Assembly: GCA_964484765.1 (NCBI GenBank)
Contig: CAZAGI010000013.1
Location: 1 to 64,000, forward strand
Reading direction: 5' to 3'
Source of the DNA: DSVQ01 sp964484765
Lineage (GTDB): Bacteria > Planctomycetota > Planctomycetia > Planctomycetales > Planctomycetaceae
DNA length: 64,000 nt
A program made the position numbers and the translations under genes. The notes beneath the pieces were generated by a model, which was given only the letters and a program-made list of their open reading frames with translations, searched no databases and was not told the origin of the DNA. Every line of letters starts with the position of its first letter. Position 1 is the stretch's first letter. Below, piece by piece: positions 51,570 through 61,237 of this stretch.

Positions 51570-52663
51570 GCGCGTCAGCTGCAACGGCGCATCGCAGCCA
51601 TTTCTGGCAAATCATGCTGGGAATTGCCGTCTCGGTTGTCTGCCTGATCGCTGCATCGTGGGGCATGCTCCGGGACCCCAAGTCCTGGTCACAAATCAAA
51701 GCCGCGTTTGCGAATGCGAACTATCTGACGCTTGTGCCCATTTGGGGCTGCCTCACGTTGTTCTATCTGCTCAAGGCGTGGCGCTGGAGGCTATTGCTGC
51801 GTCCGGTCGGTGAATTCGATTCGCTCCGCCAGCTGTTACCGCCGGTGATGATTGGGTTCGCCTTCAACAACCTGCTGCCGGCCCATCTGGGTGATTTCGT
51901 ACGCGTGTTTTTATTTGCGCGGCAGAACGGCGTCACCAACTCGGCGGCGCTGGCCAGCGTGGTCCTCGAACGCGTGTTTGACATCATCGCCGTCTTGTTC
52001 ATTCTCGGTGCGGGACTATTGCTCGTTCCGGACCTTGACCCAGCGGTACACAAAACCGCAATCGTGTTTGCGGGGATCGCCGCAGCCTGCCTGGCGGGGG
52101 CCATCACCTTCGTCGTGTGGACCCGGCCTTTTGTCGCGCTCTTTGAAGCCATTTTGTCGCGAGTGCCATCTCTGCCGAAGGGGCTGCGGGACAAACTCAC
52201 GCAGACACTGGAAGCTGGTGCGAGCGGTTTGTCTTCATTGAAGCAACCGCGACTTCTGGCGGGGATTCTCATCTCGTCGCTGGCGCAGTGGCTGCTCAAT
52301 GCAGCGCTCGTGCATTTTTCACTGTGGAGCTTCGACATTCACGTCAGCCTGGCGGTCTCATGCCTGGTCGTGGGTGTGACCGCATTCGGCGTCACCGTGC
52401 CGTCAACGCCGGGATACTTCGGCGTGATCCAACTCTGCTTCATGACTGTGCTGAAGGTTTTCGTCGACGACGAGCCAGCAGTCTTTGCAGCGTCGGTCTA
52501 TTACCACCTCACGCAGTACATTCCGGTGACGTTGATCGGGCTGGCCTACTTTGGCAAGACGGGGCTGCGGATGAGCGACATCAGCTCGGCCGTCGAGAGC
52601 CAATCCGAGGACAATCGTCCTGTGCCACTCGATCAGCAAGAACCTACGGTGACCCCGATGTGA
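51566..52663 (+). CDS. Lysylphosphatidylglycerol synthase TM-region/flippase-like membrane protein
   Basis: A 365-residue polytopic inner-membrane protein of the UPF0104/LPG_synthase_TM family. I count about eight hydrophobic segments. Family marks are LLKAWRWRLLLRPVG, MIGFAFNNLLPAHLGDFVRVFLF, SVVLERVFDIIAVLFIL and FGVTVPSTPGYFGVIQLCF. Members act in lipid or lipid-linked glycan transfer across the membrane, and some are fused to MprF. No catalytic GNAT half is present here. The ATG sits in an ATGA overlap with the EVE gene. The 3' end overlaps the convergent beta-helix gene by 20 bp. Confidence 0.87.
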   Translation: MSASAATAHRSHFWQIMLGIAVSVVCLIAASWGMLRDPKSWSQIKAAFANANYLTLVPIWGCLTLFYLLKAWRWRLLLRPVGEFDSLRQLLPPVMIGFAFNNLLPAHLGDFVRVFLFARQNGVTNSAALASVVLERVFDIIAVLFILGAGLLLVPDLDPAVHKTAIVFAGIAAACLAGAITFVVWTRPFVALFEAILSRVPSLPKGLRDKLTQTLEAGASGLSSLKQPRLLAGILISSLAQWLLNAALVHFSLWSFDIHVSLAVSCLVVGVTAFGVTVPSTPGYFGVIQLCFMTVLKVFVDDEPAVFAASVYYHLTQYIPVTLIGLAYFGKTGLRMSDISSAVESQSEDNRPVPLDQQEPTVTPM

Positions 52664-53516
52664 CCGTCGGCTCAACCCCGCCGAAGTCTGTGGCTTCATC
52701 GACACGGGCACCGGCGGCTTCGGTCACCAGCAGCGAATACCGGCCGTTGGCGCGCACCTGGCATTTCTCCAGGGCAACCTTGGCGGAGCTTCCCACAGCG
52801 ACACCGGCACGGCCGTTGTCACGCGTGATCACATTTTTGAAGATGACGTCCCGCGTCGCGCTGTCTGCGTTGATGCCATCGACACGAAACCCCCAGACTT
52901 CCAAATTGGAGATCTCGACAAACTTCACGTCGATCAAAGAAATTCCCATGTCCACGGCGGCGTAAGTCCACTCGTTTTCCGTCGGCACAGTTCCGGCGAG
53001 CAGGCAGACATGCACGAGCCCGCGCTGCTGGCCCCAATGTCCTTCGGGCAAAACATCGAGCAGCTTCTCGCCGGCCTGGGGCAAATACTCGGGGAAGGCT
53101 TCCCGATCGCGAAACAGGCGTCCCCAGCCTTTTCGCGAGAAATTGAGCTGATAACGATAATCGCCGTTCGAGCGCCAGGCATCGGCCGGGAGAACCCGCA
53201 CACCGCAAAGTTGAGCCCCATTGCCTTCGACTTTCAACGGCTGTGTGACCGATCCGCTGAACCGTCGACCAACCATGTTCAACGATTCGAAATACGGCCG
53301 GCCGGTATTCGTCAAGATCAGAGAATCCCCCGGTTGGAGGATTTCGGTGGCGCGCCGGATCGTCCGCAGGGGGCCGGAAATCGCAGTGCGGATTGTCGGT
53401 GCCGAGCCGTCAAAGGCGTCGCTACCATTAGCATTATCAACATAGATTTCCAGCGCCGACGCCGACCGGATGCCGGAAAGCAATACGATCGTCACCACCA
53501 CCCAGATCACGCGCAT
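52644..53516 (-). CDS. Secreted right-handed beta-helix protein
   Basis: A 290-residue exported protein with a signal peptide (VIWVVVTIVLLSGIRSASA). EIYVDNANGSDAFDGSAP and RTIRRATEILQPGDSLIL are typical of the start of right-handed parallel beta-helix (pectate-lyase-like or DUF1565) proteins; later turns include FVEISNLEVWGFRVDGINAD and NGRAGVAVGSSAKVALEKC. No catalytic residues can be named. It probably binds or modifies extracellular polysaccharide. It is rather short for the fold, perhaps seven or eight coils, and its last codons overlap the flippase gene tail. Confidence 0.75.
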   Translation of the reverse strand: MRVIWVVVTIVLLSGIRSASALEIYVDNANGSDAFDGSAPTIRTAISGPLRTIRRATEILQPGDSLILTNTGRPYFESLNMVGRRFSGSVTQPLKVEGNGAQLCGVRVLPADAWRSNGDYRYQLNFSRKGWGRLFRDREAFPEYLPQAGEKLLDVLPEGHWGQQRGLVHVCLLAGTVPTENEWTYAAVDMGISLIDVKFVEISNLEVWGFRVDGINADSATRDVIFKNVITRDNGRAGVAVGSSAKVALEKCQVRANGRYSLLVTEAAGARVDEATDFGGVEPTVTSGSP

Positions 53517-53651
53517 GGTTCAGGTCCTCACGAATCAAGCGTCGCCGAAAATTCAGCGATTCCTGATCAGCATCGACCAAAGCCCATGCGGAGTAGAAGT
53601 TCCGAGTGCGACCGCCGTGCGATCGTTACGGCCGTTGTGTTTCCGCAACAA

Positions 53652-54806
<1,155 letters not shown>

Positions 54807-54895
54807 GAACAGTCTCATTCGGCATGGTCAACCACCGGCGCAAATGGTCGAACCGGGGATGGGGAAACGACGCGCACAACAAACCAACATCTGGA

Positions 54896-54925
54896 AGTAT
54901 ACCCACGAAAGGAAACCGGCATCAA
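54896..54925 (-). promoter_or_regulatory. Candidate promoter of gltA
   Basis: On the minus strand TTGATG, an 18-bp spacer and TATACT (five of six). Transcription would start near 54889. Confidence 0.5.
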
Positions 54926-55111
54926 CGACAGGCCGTCTCCGTCGGACCCCTGAAACAAGGGCATTTTGCCCGGAGGAAAAAAGTCTGAAGATTTTTTGGG
55001 GAAATGAAAAACTCGTGGAGCGCGGCGGAATGAGTTGTGTTAGCATTCCCGCCGACGCATCGACGATGGATTGTTGATGCGGGAATCGCAACGAGTGAAA
55101 GGATGCTTTCG

Positions 55112-55246
55112 ATGCGAACCCTTCCCCGGCATGACGCCTTGTCTCTACGCGACCGAAATCTCATCGCGTTTTTTTCGTCGTGGCGCGGTTCCGACGGTCA
55201 GCACGACAAAAGCTGTCGTGCCTGTCCTCGCGCGAAAGCCTTCTGA
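55112..55246 (+). CDS. Possible 44-residue leader peptide upstream of rpoD
   Basis: An open frame of 44 codons with AAAGG nine bases before the ATG. The product (beginning MRTLPRHDALSLRDRN, ending CRACPRAKAF with CxxC) has no recognised family. It spans two hairpins of the rpoD leader, which would let its translation influence their folding. It may be chance; only position and ribosome site support it. Confidence 0.25.
   Translation: MRTLPRHDALSLRDRNLIAFFSSWRGSDGQHDKSCRACPRAKAF
55147..55175 (+). terminator. Attenuator-like hairpin in the rpoD leader
   Basis: ACGCGA pairs with TCGCGT around an 11-nt loop and runs directly into seven Ts. No plus-strand gene ends nearby, the closest being at 52663, so it more probably acts on leader transcripts than ends a gene. 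Confidence 0.45.
55201..55221 (+). promoter_or_regulatory. 8-bp perfect hairpin in the rpoD leader
   Basis: GCACGACA pairs with TGTCGTGC around a 5-nt loop. No T-tract follows. It could be a structural part of the leader RNA or an operator. Confidence 0.5.
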
Positions 55247-55354
55247 TCCTTTGCGAATCGAACCACCGTGATGTTCGCTGCGCGACAGGGGGGAGACGTG
55301 CGATCCTGGCCGTCCCTGTGCCGCGAACCAGTTGACCTGCCCGTGTCTCAGGTT

Positions 55355-55370
55355 CGGTGTCGCGACACCG
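55355..55370. promoter_or_regulatory. 16-bp perfect palindrome before rpoD
   Basis: CGGTGTCGCGACACCG is self-complementary throughout and ends 17 bp before the AAGGAAG ribosome site at 55387. As RNA it forms a 6-bp stem with a CGCG tetraloop close to the start codon; as DNA it could be a dimer operator. Confidence 0.5.
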
Positions 55371-55398
55371 CTCCGCCACCCAAACAAGGAAGTTTGGT

Positions 55399-57114
<1,716 letters not shown>

Positions 57115-57150
57115 TCGATCAGCGCAATCGAGTGGGTGCAAATTATTCAG

Positions 57151-57180
57151 GGCCCGGCATTCTGGGGGGGATGTCGGGCC
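57151..57180. terminator. Hairpin between convergent rpoD and DUF167 genes
   Basis: GGCCCGGCAT pairs with ATGTCGGGCC (10 bp with one G-U) around a 10-nt loop. T-rich sequence on the plus side (TTGACCTTTAT) and an AT-rich stretch on the minus side suggest a bidirectional terminator. Confidence 0.6.
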
Positions 57181-57187
57181 TTGACCT

Positions 57188-57505
57188 TTATGACGTCGCA
57201 GAATTCCCGAGCAAATTCTCGATTGCCAGTGTCAGAGTGATGAGATCGACGCCGCGAATCAGCACGGTTTTCTCACGGTTCGTCAGGCCTGTCACCAATT
57301 CCAACTGCGAAGGCCGCAAGGCCAGCGCCTCGGCGAGCACTTCCAGCACCGCCTGATTGGCCTTCCCGCGCTCGGCGACCTGTGTCACAGCGATCTTCAG
57401 TCGGCCATCGTGGATTCCGACGATGCCCTTCCGCCGCGCGCCTGGCTGCGCACGAACCGGCAGTAAAACACCCTCGGTTCTAGATTCGAGGCGCACAAGA
57501 CTCAT
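57188..57505 (-). CDS. DUF167/YggU family protein
   Basis: A 105-residue protein of the small DUF167 family. LPVRAQPGARRKGIVGIHDGRLKIAVTQVAERGKANQAV is covered here in the family order: the PGARR loop, a beta strand with LKI and the P/RGKAN helix start. LELVTGLTNREKTVLI follows. It is usually found near yggT/proC but is alone here. The start ATG at 57505 lies 18 codons inside the longest frame and matches the family N-terminus. It is possibly RNA-binding; the function is not established. Confidence 0.86.
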   Translation of the reverse strand: MSLVRLESRTEGVLLPVRAQPGARRKGIVGIHDGRLKIAVTQVAERGKANQAVLEVLAEALALRPSQLELVTGLTNREKTVLIRGVDLITLTLAIENLLGNSATS

Positions 57506-57628
57506 GGACGCCAGTACCGACGCGATCGCAACACGCCGACCGCGGCACGAATTGTCCAACGGTCACTGACGGATTATCGTAGCAGCTTGAGAGCCTTGTC
57601 GCTCCTTTGCCCCTATCGGAAAATCTCG

Positions 57629-58963
57629 ATGAACCCACTCCCGATTGAACGCCTCGTCAATCTGTTGGATCCAAACGCCGACCTGTTTCTGAATGTCACT
57701 CGCGACGAAGCACTCGCACGGCTGTCGACCGGGGACCCGCAACAGATCCGGTCGATCGAAGGGCAGTTTGCGCTGGTGCAAAAGACGGGAAAAGTTGTGC
57801 GGCTCGCGCGGTCGATCGGCCGTCCACTGCGGTACTTCATCGCCAAACATCACGCGGGGCCGATTCTTATTGTCGCGGACCGCATTGATGCGATTGCCGG
57901 ATACCTGGACGAAGAAGGGCTGCTGGAACAGTTCCATCCGAGCTACACGCGGATGGTTCCTGCGCACTACCTTGTCGAACTCGCGCTCGTCGGCTGTCCC
58001 GATCCGAATCCGTCCTATCGCCGCTACTTCACTCCCGAGCGAAATCGCTGGTCGACCGATCTCGATGATATTGGCCGGCGGTATCTCGGCGCGGTGAAAG
58101 ACGTGCTTTTGAAATGGCTCGACAAAATTCCGCAGTCCGAGCCGCTCGGAGTGATGTTCTCCGGTGGCATCGACAGCGGGTCGATCTTCTTGATGTTGCA
58201 TCATTGTCTGCTGGAACGCGGGGAATCGCCGGCGCGACTGAAGGCGTTTACGCTCGATGTCGGCGGCAATGGGGCGGATGTCGTGCAGGCCCGCGAATTT
58301 CTGAAGTCGTTGAAGATGGACTTCTTCCTCGAGCCGATCGAAGTCCCGTCGTCGACAATCAATCTCGATGCCACGCTAAAGGTTCTCGAAGATTACAAGC
58401 CGCTCGACGTCCAGGCCGCGGCGATGGGACTCGCGCTGTGCCAGGGAATTCGCGCCCGCTATTCCGACTGGAAATATCTTGTCGACGGTGACGGCGGCGA
58501 CGAGAATCTCAAAGACTATCCGATCGAAGAAAACACGGAACTCACCATCCGCAGCGTGCTCAACAATCCGATGCTTTACCAGGAAGGATGGGGCGTTAAC
58601 GCCATCAAGCATTCGCTGACCTATTCCGGCGGCCAAAGCCGCGGCCACGTGCGCTCGTATGCTCCGGCCCGGCAATGCGGTTTCAGCGGGTTCAGTCCGT
58701 ATGCGTTACCGAGCGTGATCGAAGTCGCCGAAGGAATCCCGTTTATCGAATTGACTGATTGGCAGCACGACAAGCTGTATGCGCTGAAGGGCGAAATTGT
58801 CCGCCGCGGCGTGAAGGCGATTACCGGATACGAGATGCCAGTGTTCGAAAAACGCCGCTTCCAAAAGGGGACGGTCAGCGAAGCGGATTTCCGGCAGTTG
58901 TTCCCCGCCCATCCGGCGGAGTACCGTCGCCGGTTTGAGCGCGTGATGCAAGCGATTAACTGA
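57629..58963 (+). CDS. Asparagine-synthase-like ATP-pyrophosphatase without amidotransferase Cys
   Basis: A 444-residue protein. The C-terminal half is an asparagine-synthase PP-loop domain (VMFSGGIDSGSIFLML, about residues 177-192), with VDGDGGDENL matching the second ATP/substrate loop. The N-terminal half resembles a degenerate class II glutamine amidotransferase fold (IEGQFALVQKTGKVVRLARS, then VADRIDAIAGYL), but the mature N-terminus is Met-Asn and no catalytic Cys2 is available, so glutamine hydrolysis is unlikely. It may use ammonia or an amine, as beta-lactam synthetase-like members do. The frame opens at TTG 14 codons earlier; the ATG at 57629 is preferred. A repeat separates it from an SGNH gene. 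Confidence 0.8.
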   Translation: MNPLPIERLVNLLDPNADLFLNVTRDEALARLSTGDPQQIRSIEGQFALVQKTGKVVRLARSIGRPLRYFIAKHHAGPILIVADRIDAIAGYLDEEGLLEQFHPSYTRMVPAHYLVELALVGCPDPNPSYRRYFTPERNRWSTDLDDIGRRYLGAVKDVLLKWLDKIPQSEPLGVMFSGGIDSGSIFLMLHHCLLERGESPARLKAFTLDVGGNGADVVQAREFLKSLKMDFFLEPIEVPSSTINLDATLKVLEDYKPLDVQAAAMGLALCQGIRARYSDWKYLVDGDGGDENLKDYPIEENTELTIRSVLNNPMLYQEGWGVNAIKHSLTYSGGQSRGHVRSYAPARQCGFSGFSPYALPSVIEVAEGIPFIELTDWQHDKLYALKGEIVRRGVKAITGYEMPVFEKRRFQKGTVSEADFRQLFPAHPAEYRRRFERVMQAIN

Positions 58964-58970
58964 CTTTCCT

Positions 58971-59045
58971 GTGAGCGGAACGGCGCTAGCCGCCGGTTCT
59001 TGCATTCGATGAAAAGACACCGCCGGCTAGCGCCGGGCCGCTCAC
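58971..59045. repeat. 75-bp interrupted inverted repeat, REP-like
   Basis: GTGAGCGG (58971-58978) pairs with CCGCTCAC (59038-59045), and GGCGCTAGCCGCCGGT (58982-58997) pairs with 59019-59034 with one mismatch; a 21-nt loop lies between. The arms are joined by short unpaired AAC/GGG steps. It lies between the asparagine-synthase-like and SGNH genes and ends nine bases before the latter's ATG, so the ribosome site GGAGGG abuts the stem. The form suits a dispersed palindromic (REP/RAYT-type) element; copy number cannot be judged from this window. Confidence 0.7.
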
Positions 59046-59054
59046 GGAGGGACG

Positions 59055-60329
59055 ATGCAGCGTCGACGGCTGTGGTTCTTACGCGGGATCGCGCTCCTCA
59101 TGAGCGGGGCGGTGGCGTTCGCCGGAGCCGAAGTCGCCGTGCGCGTGTGGCAGACCGGCAAGCGCGCCGCGGCAAAAGTCGAAGTCAAGCCCGACGCGAA
59201 CGGTTGTTTCCCCGGTTACGACACGCCCGGGTGGAATTACGAATCCCAGGAAAACTTTCCGCCGATGGTGTTCGACGCCGTCACGTGTTACCGGCCAAAT
59301 CCGGGGCATGCAAGCAACGGTGTGAAGATCAATCCGCAGGGATTTCGGCACTCGGCCGATCTGAATGAACCGACGCCGACGAACACCTTCCGCGTTTTCA
59401 TCCTGGGCGGCAGTTTTGCCTACGGAGCCGGCTGCCCGGATGAGGCAACATACTTTCGCGTCGCGGAACAGCTTCTGCAGGAAAGCGATCCGGCGCGAAG
59501 GTTCGAAGTCATCTGTGCTGCGGCGGGGGCCTTCAGCTCGCTGCAGGAACACGCCACGCTGATCTCGCGCGTGGCCCGCTATCGTCCCAATCTCGTGGTG
59601 TTCATGACCGGCGCAAATGATGCGTACTTCAGCACCAAGGGGCAGAGCGTTCTAGATGGCAATGACTATCTCGCTTACGACGCCGCAATTCGTGGCTGCA
59701 TCGACGGCGAGATTCTCCCGCGATACTACTACGGGCAGGTGTTCCGTGACCCGCGTGCCCCATTTCCGCCGTTGTATGAGGACTACGCCTGCAAGACCCG
59801 TTGGCTCGTCGACAAGGTGGCGTACAACGCGGCACAGCGCGGGACGAAAGCGACGACCGTGCCGATGACCGCGCCTGATCGCACGGCGGATGATTTTCTC
59901 TACATCCAGGCACTCAACCAGGCATGGGGGAAATCGCAGAAAGTCCCCACGCTTGTGCTGCTTCAACCCACGATCAGCACGACGGCCAAGCCGCGACATC
60001 CCGCTGAACTGAAGATCGCCAGCGATCACACGGCCGAGTTTCATCAGCAGCTGCAAGCCGTTTACCGGGCGATTCGCGAGCGGTTGGAGTCGCAGCACGA
60101 AATCACGTGGATGGATCTCGACCACGGCGTATCGGGATTAACTGCGGAGGACTGCTTTTTCGTCGATTGGGTCCACGCCGGAGAAACCGGACAGCGGTTT
60201 GTCGGGGAAATGCTGGCTGATGTCATCGCAAATCACCTTCTGCCAGGAAAACCACTCAGCCGCTGGAGACGCAACGCGCTGATTCAAGAAATGAACATTC
60301 CGCAAGAACCGAGTGATCGGCGCGAATAA
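59055..60329 (+). CDS. Signal-anchored SGNH/GDSL hydrolase-like protein
   Basis: A 424-residue protein. An N-terminal hydrophobic anchor (GIALLMSGAVAFAGAEVAV) is followed by an SGNH fold: block I FILGGSFAYGAG with Ser about 120, a TGANDAY block with Asn about 186, and block V DWVHAG with Asp/His about 372-375. Members hydrolyse acyl or acetyl esters, often on polysaccharides. A GFRHSADL-like NPQGFRHS stretch precedes the Ser block, as in polysaccharide-linked SGNH proteins. GGAGGG precedes the ATG directly after the repeat's right arm, so the repeat could affect its translation. Confidence 0.82.
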   Translation: MQRRRLWFLRGIALLMSGAVAFAGAEVAVRVWQTGKRAAAKVEVKPDANGCFPGYDTPGWNYESQENFPPMVFDAVTCYRPNPGHASNGVKINPQGFRHSADLNEPTPTNTFRVFILGGSFAYGAGCPDEATYFRVAEQLLQESDPARRFEVICAAAGAFSSLQEHATLISRVARYRPNLVVFMTGANDAYFSTKGQSVLDGNDYLAYDAAIRGCIDGEILPRYYYGQVFRDPRAPFPPLYEDYACKTRWLVDKVAYNAAQRGTKATTVPMTAPDRTADDFLYIQALNQAWGKSQKVPTLVLLQPTISTTAKPRHPAELKIASDHTAEFHQQLQAVYRAIRERLESQHEITWMDLDHGVSGLTAEDCFFVDWVHAGETGQRFVGEMLADVIANHLLPGKPLSRWRRNALIQEMNIPQEPSDRRE

Positions 60330-60399
60330 TTGGTCATCCCTCGTCGTGTTTCATGACGATGCGCCGCTCAGGGAACGGAATCTCTCCGGCGAGGTCAAA

Positions 60400-60987
60400 A
60401 TGCGGCAACAGCATGGATTGCGGAGTCTGGTGATATTTTGCGGGCTGTTCAGTGCTGTGCTGCACGCTGCGGATCCGGTCCCATACGCTCAACGATTCAC
60501 TCCGGGACAACCAAGCGCGTTCACGACGTCGTCCAACGGTGTCCGTTCGCCGTCAAGCGGGACAGCGGCACCAGCGAGCCGCTCCGGTCAACGCGCCGCA
60601 CCGTCGTTCGCCGAACGTGTCCGCACGGTTCAACAACAGCAGCAGCAACAACCACAGTCACCGCAGTCGGACGAAGACCGGCCTAAGCCCACGAACTGGC
60701 AATTGCAGAATCCTGCTAATCCAACCAATCATTTGTTGACATCGTTAACCGGCCCAATCGCTCCGAACAACTATTTTGGCAACCAGTTCCATCCGTGGAG
60801 CAACATGTCACAACCGACTAGCATGACGCAACTTCCGCCAACTCAAACGGCCGTGCCCCCTCTCAACCAGACCAATGCGTACACGGCCCCGAACAACTAT
60901 TTCGGCGGTGAATTCTCGTCGTGGAGCAATCTCAGCCACGCGCAACCCGAGCCAAACACGTTCGGCGGGTGGAACTGGCGACGGTAG
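60400..60987 (+). CDS. Secreted low-complexity protein with NNYFG repeats
   Basis: A 195-residue protein of unrecognised family. A signal peptide (LVIFCGLFSAVLHA) precedes Ser/Pro/Gln-rich sequence with a run of seven Gln. The C-terminal third holds two copies of a repeat, IAPNNYFGNQFHPWSNMS and TAPNNYFGGEFSSWSNLS, and a partial third copy NTFGGWNWRR at the very end. The start is ATG 60400 with GAGGT upstream; the longer frame lacks a signal. It is 70 bp after the SGNH gene and may be its partner. It probably lies in the envelope or outside the cell. Confidence 0.65.
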   Translation: MRQQHGLRSLVIFCGLFSAVLHAADPVPYAQRFTPGQPSAFTTSSNGVRSPSSGTAAPASRSGQRAAPSFAERVRTVQQQQQQQPQSPQSDEDRPKPTNWQLQNPANPTNHLLTSLTGPIAPNNYFGNQFHPWSNMSQPTSMTQLPPTQTAVPPLNQTNAYTAPNNYFGGEFSSWSNLSHAQPEPNTFGGWNWRR

Positions 60988-61096
60988 TCGGGATTCGACA
61001 GTCCGCAGTGGTGTCATGCCGCCGCGCTGCGAACATTCTGCGATCAGCCTTGTCTTCCCTCAAGCCCAAGGCCCGGGCTCGACTGCCCGCTCCGCG

Positions 61097-61126
61097 TTGA
61101 CGCTGCCGTCAGCGGTGCGGTATAAG
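61097..61126 (+). promoter_or_regulatory. Promoter of thrS
   Basis: TTGACG, an 18-bp spacer and TATAAG: five of six in both elements. Transcription would start near 61133, giving a leader of about 105 nt. No T-box signature was seen in it. Confidence 0.65.
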
Positions 61127-61237
61127 CCCGGTCTTGTGCCGCAAGTCGCGTACTCGACGGAATTTCAGTCGATGGCTCAATCGTTCGAGTCGTCAGTGAT
61201 CCGGCCGTTGCGCGACGTTCTCGAAAGTTGATGTTCC

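Larger units (their letters stand above)
54807..55398. other. Long leader region of rpoD
   Basis: 590 bp between divergent gltA and rpoD. It contains the gltA promoter candidate, a small possible reading frame (55112-55246), a terminator-like hairpin followed by seven Ts (55147-55175), a perfect 8-bp hairpin (55201-55221) and a 16-bp perfect palindrome (55355-55370). No tRNA was found. Confidence 0.6.

Noticed and set aside
55071..55271. 66-codon frame in the rpoD leader, a different frame from the 44-codon one
   Set aside because: No ribosome site, Pro/Arg-rich featureless product; only the 44-codon frame has a spaced AAAGG.
55240..55345. GGTTCGATTC on the minus strand, resembling a tRNA T-loop
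   Set aside because: The flanking bases do not form a 5-bp T-stem, and no D-arm, anticodon stem or acceptor stem can be drawn around it.
61127..61237. Possible T-box riboswitch before thrS
   Set aside because: No T-box consensus bulge or terminator/antiterminator pair is visible in the roughly 105-nt leader.
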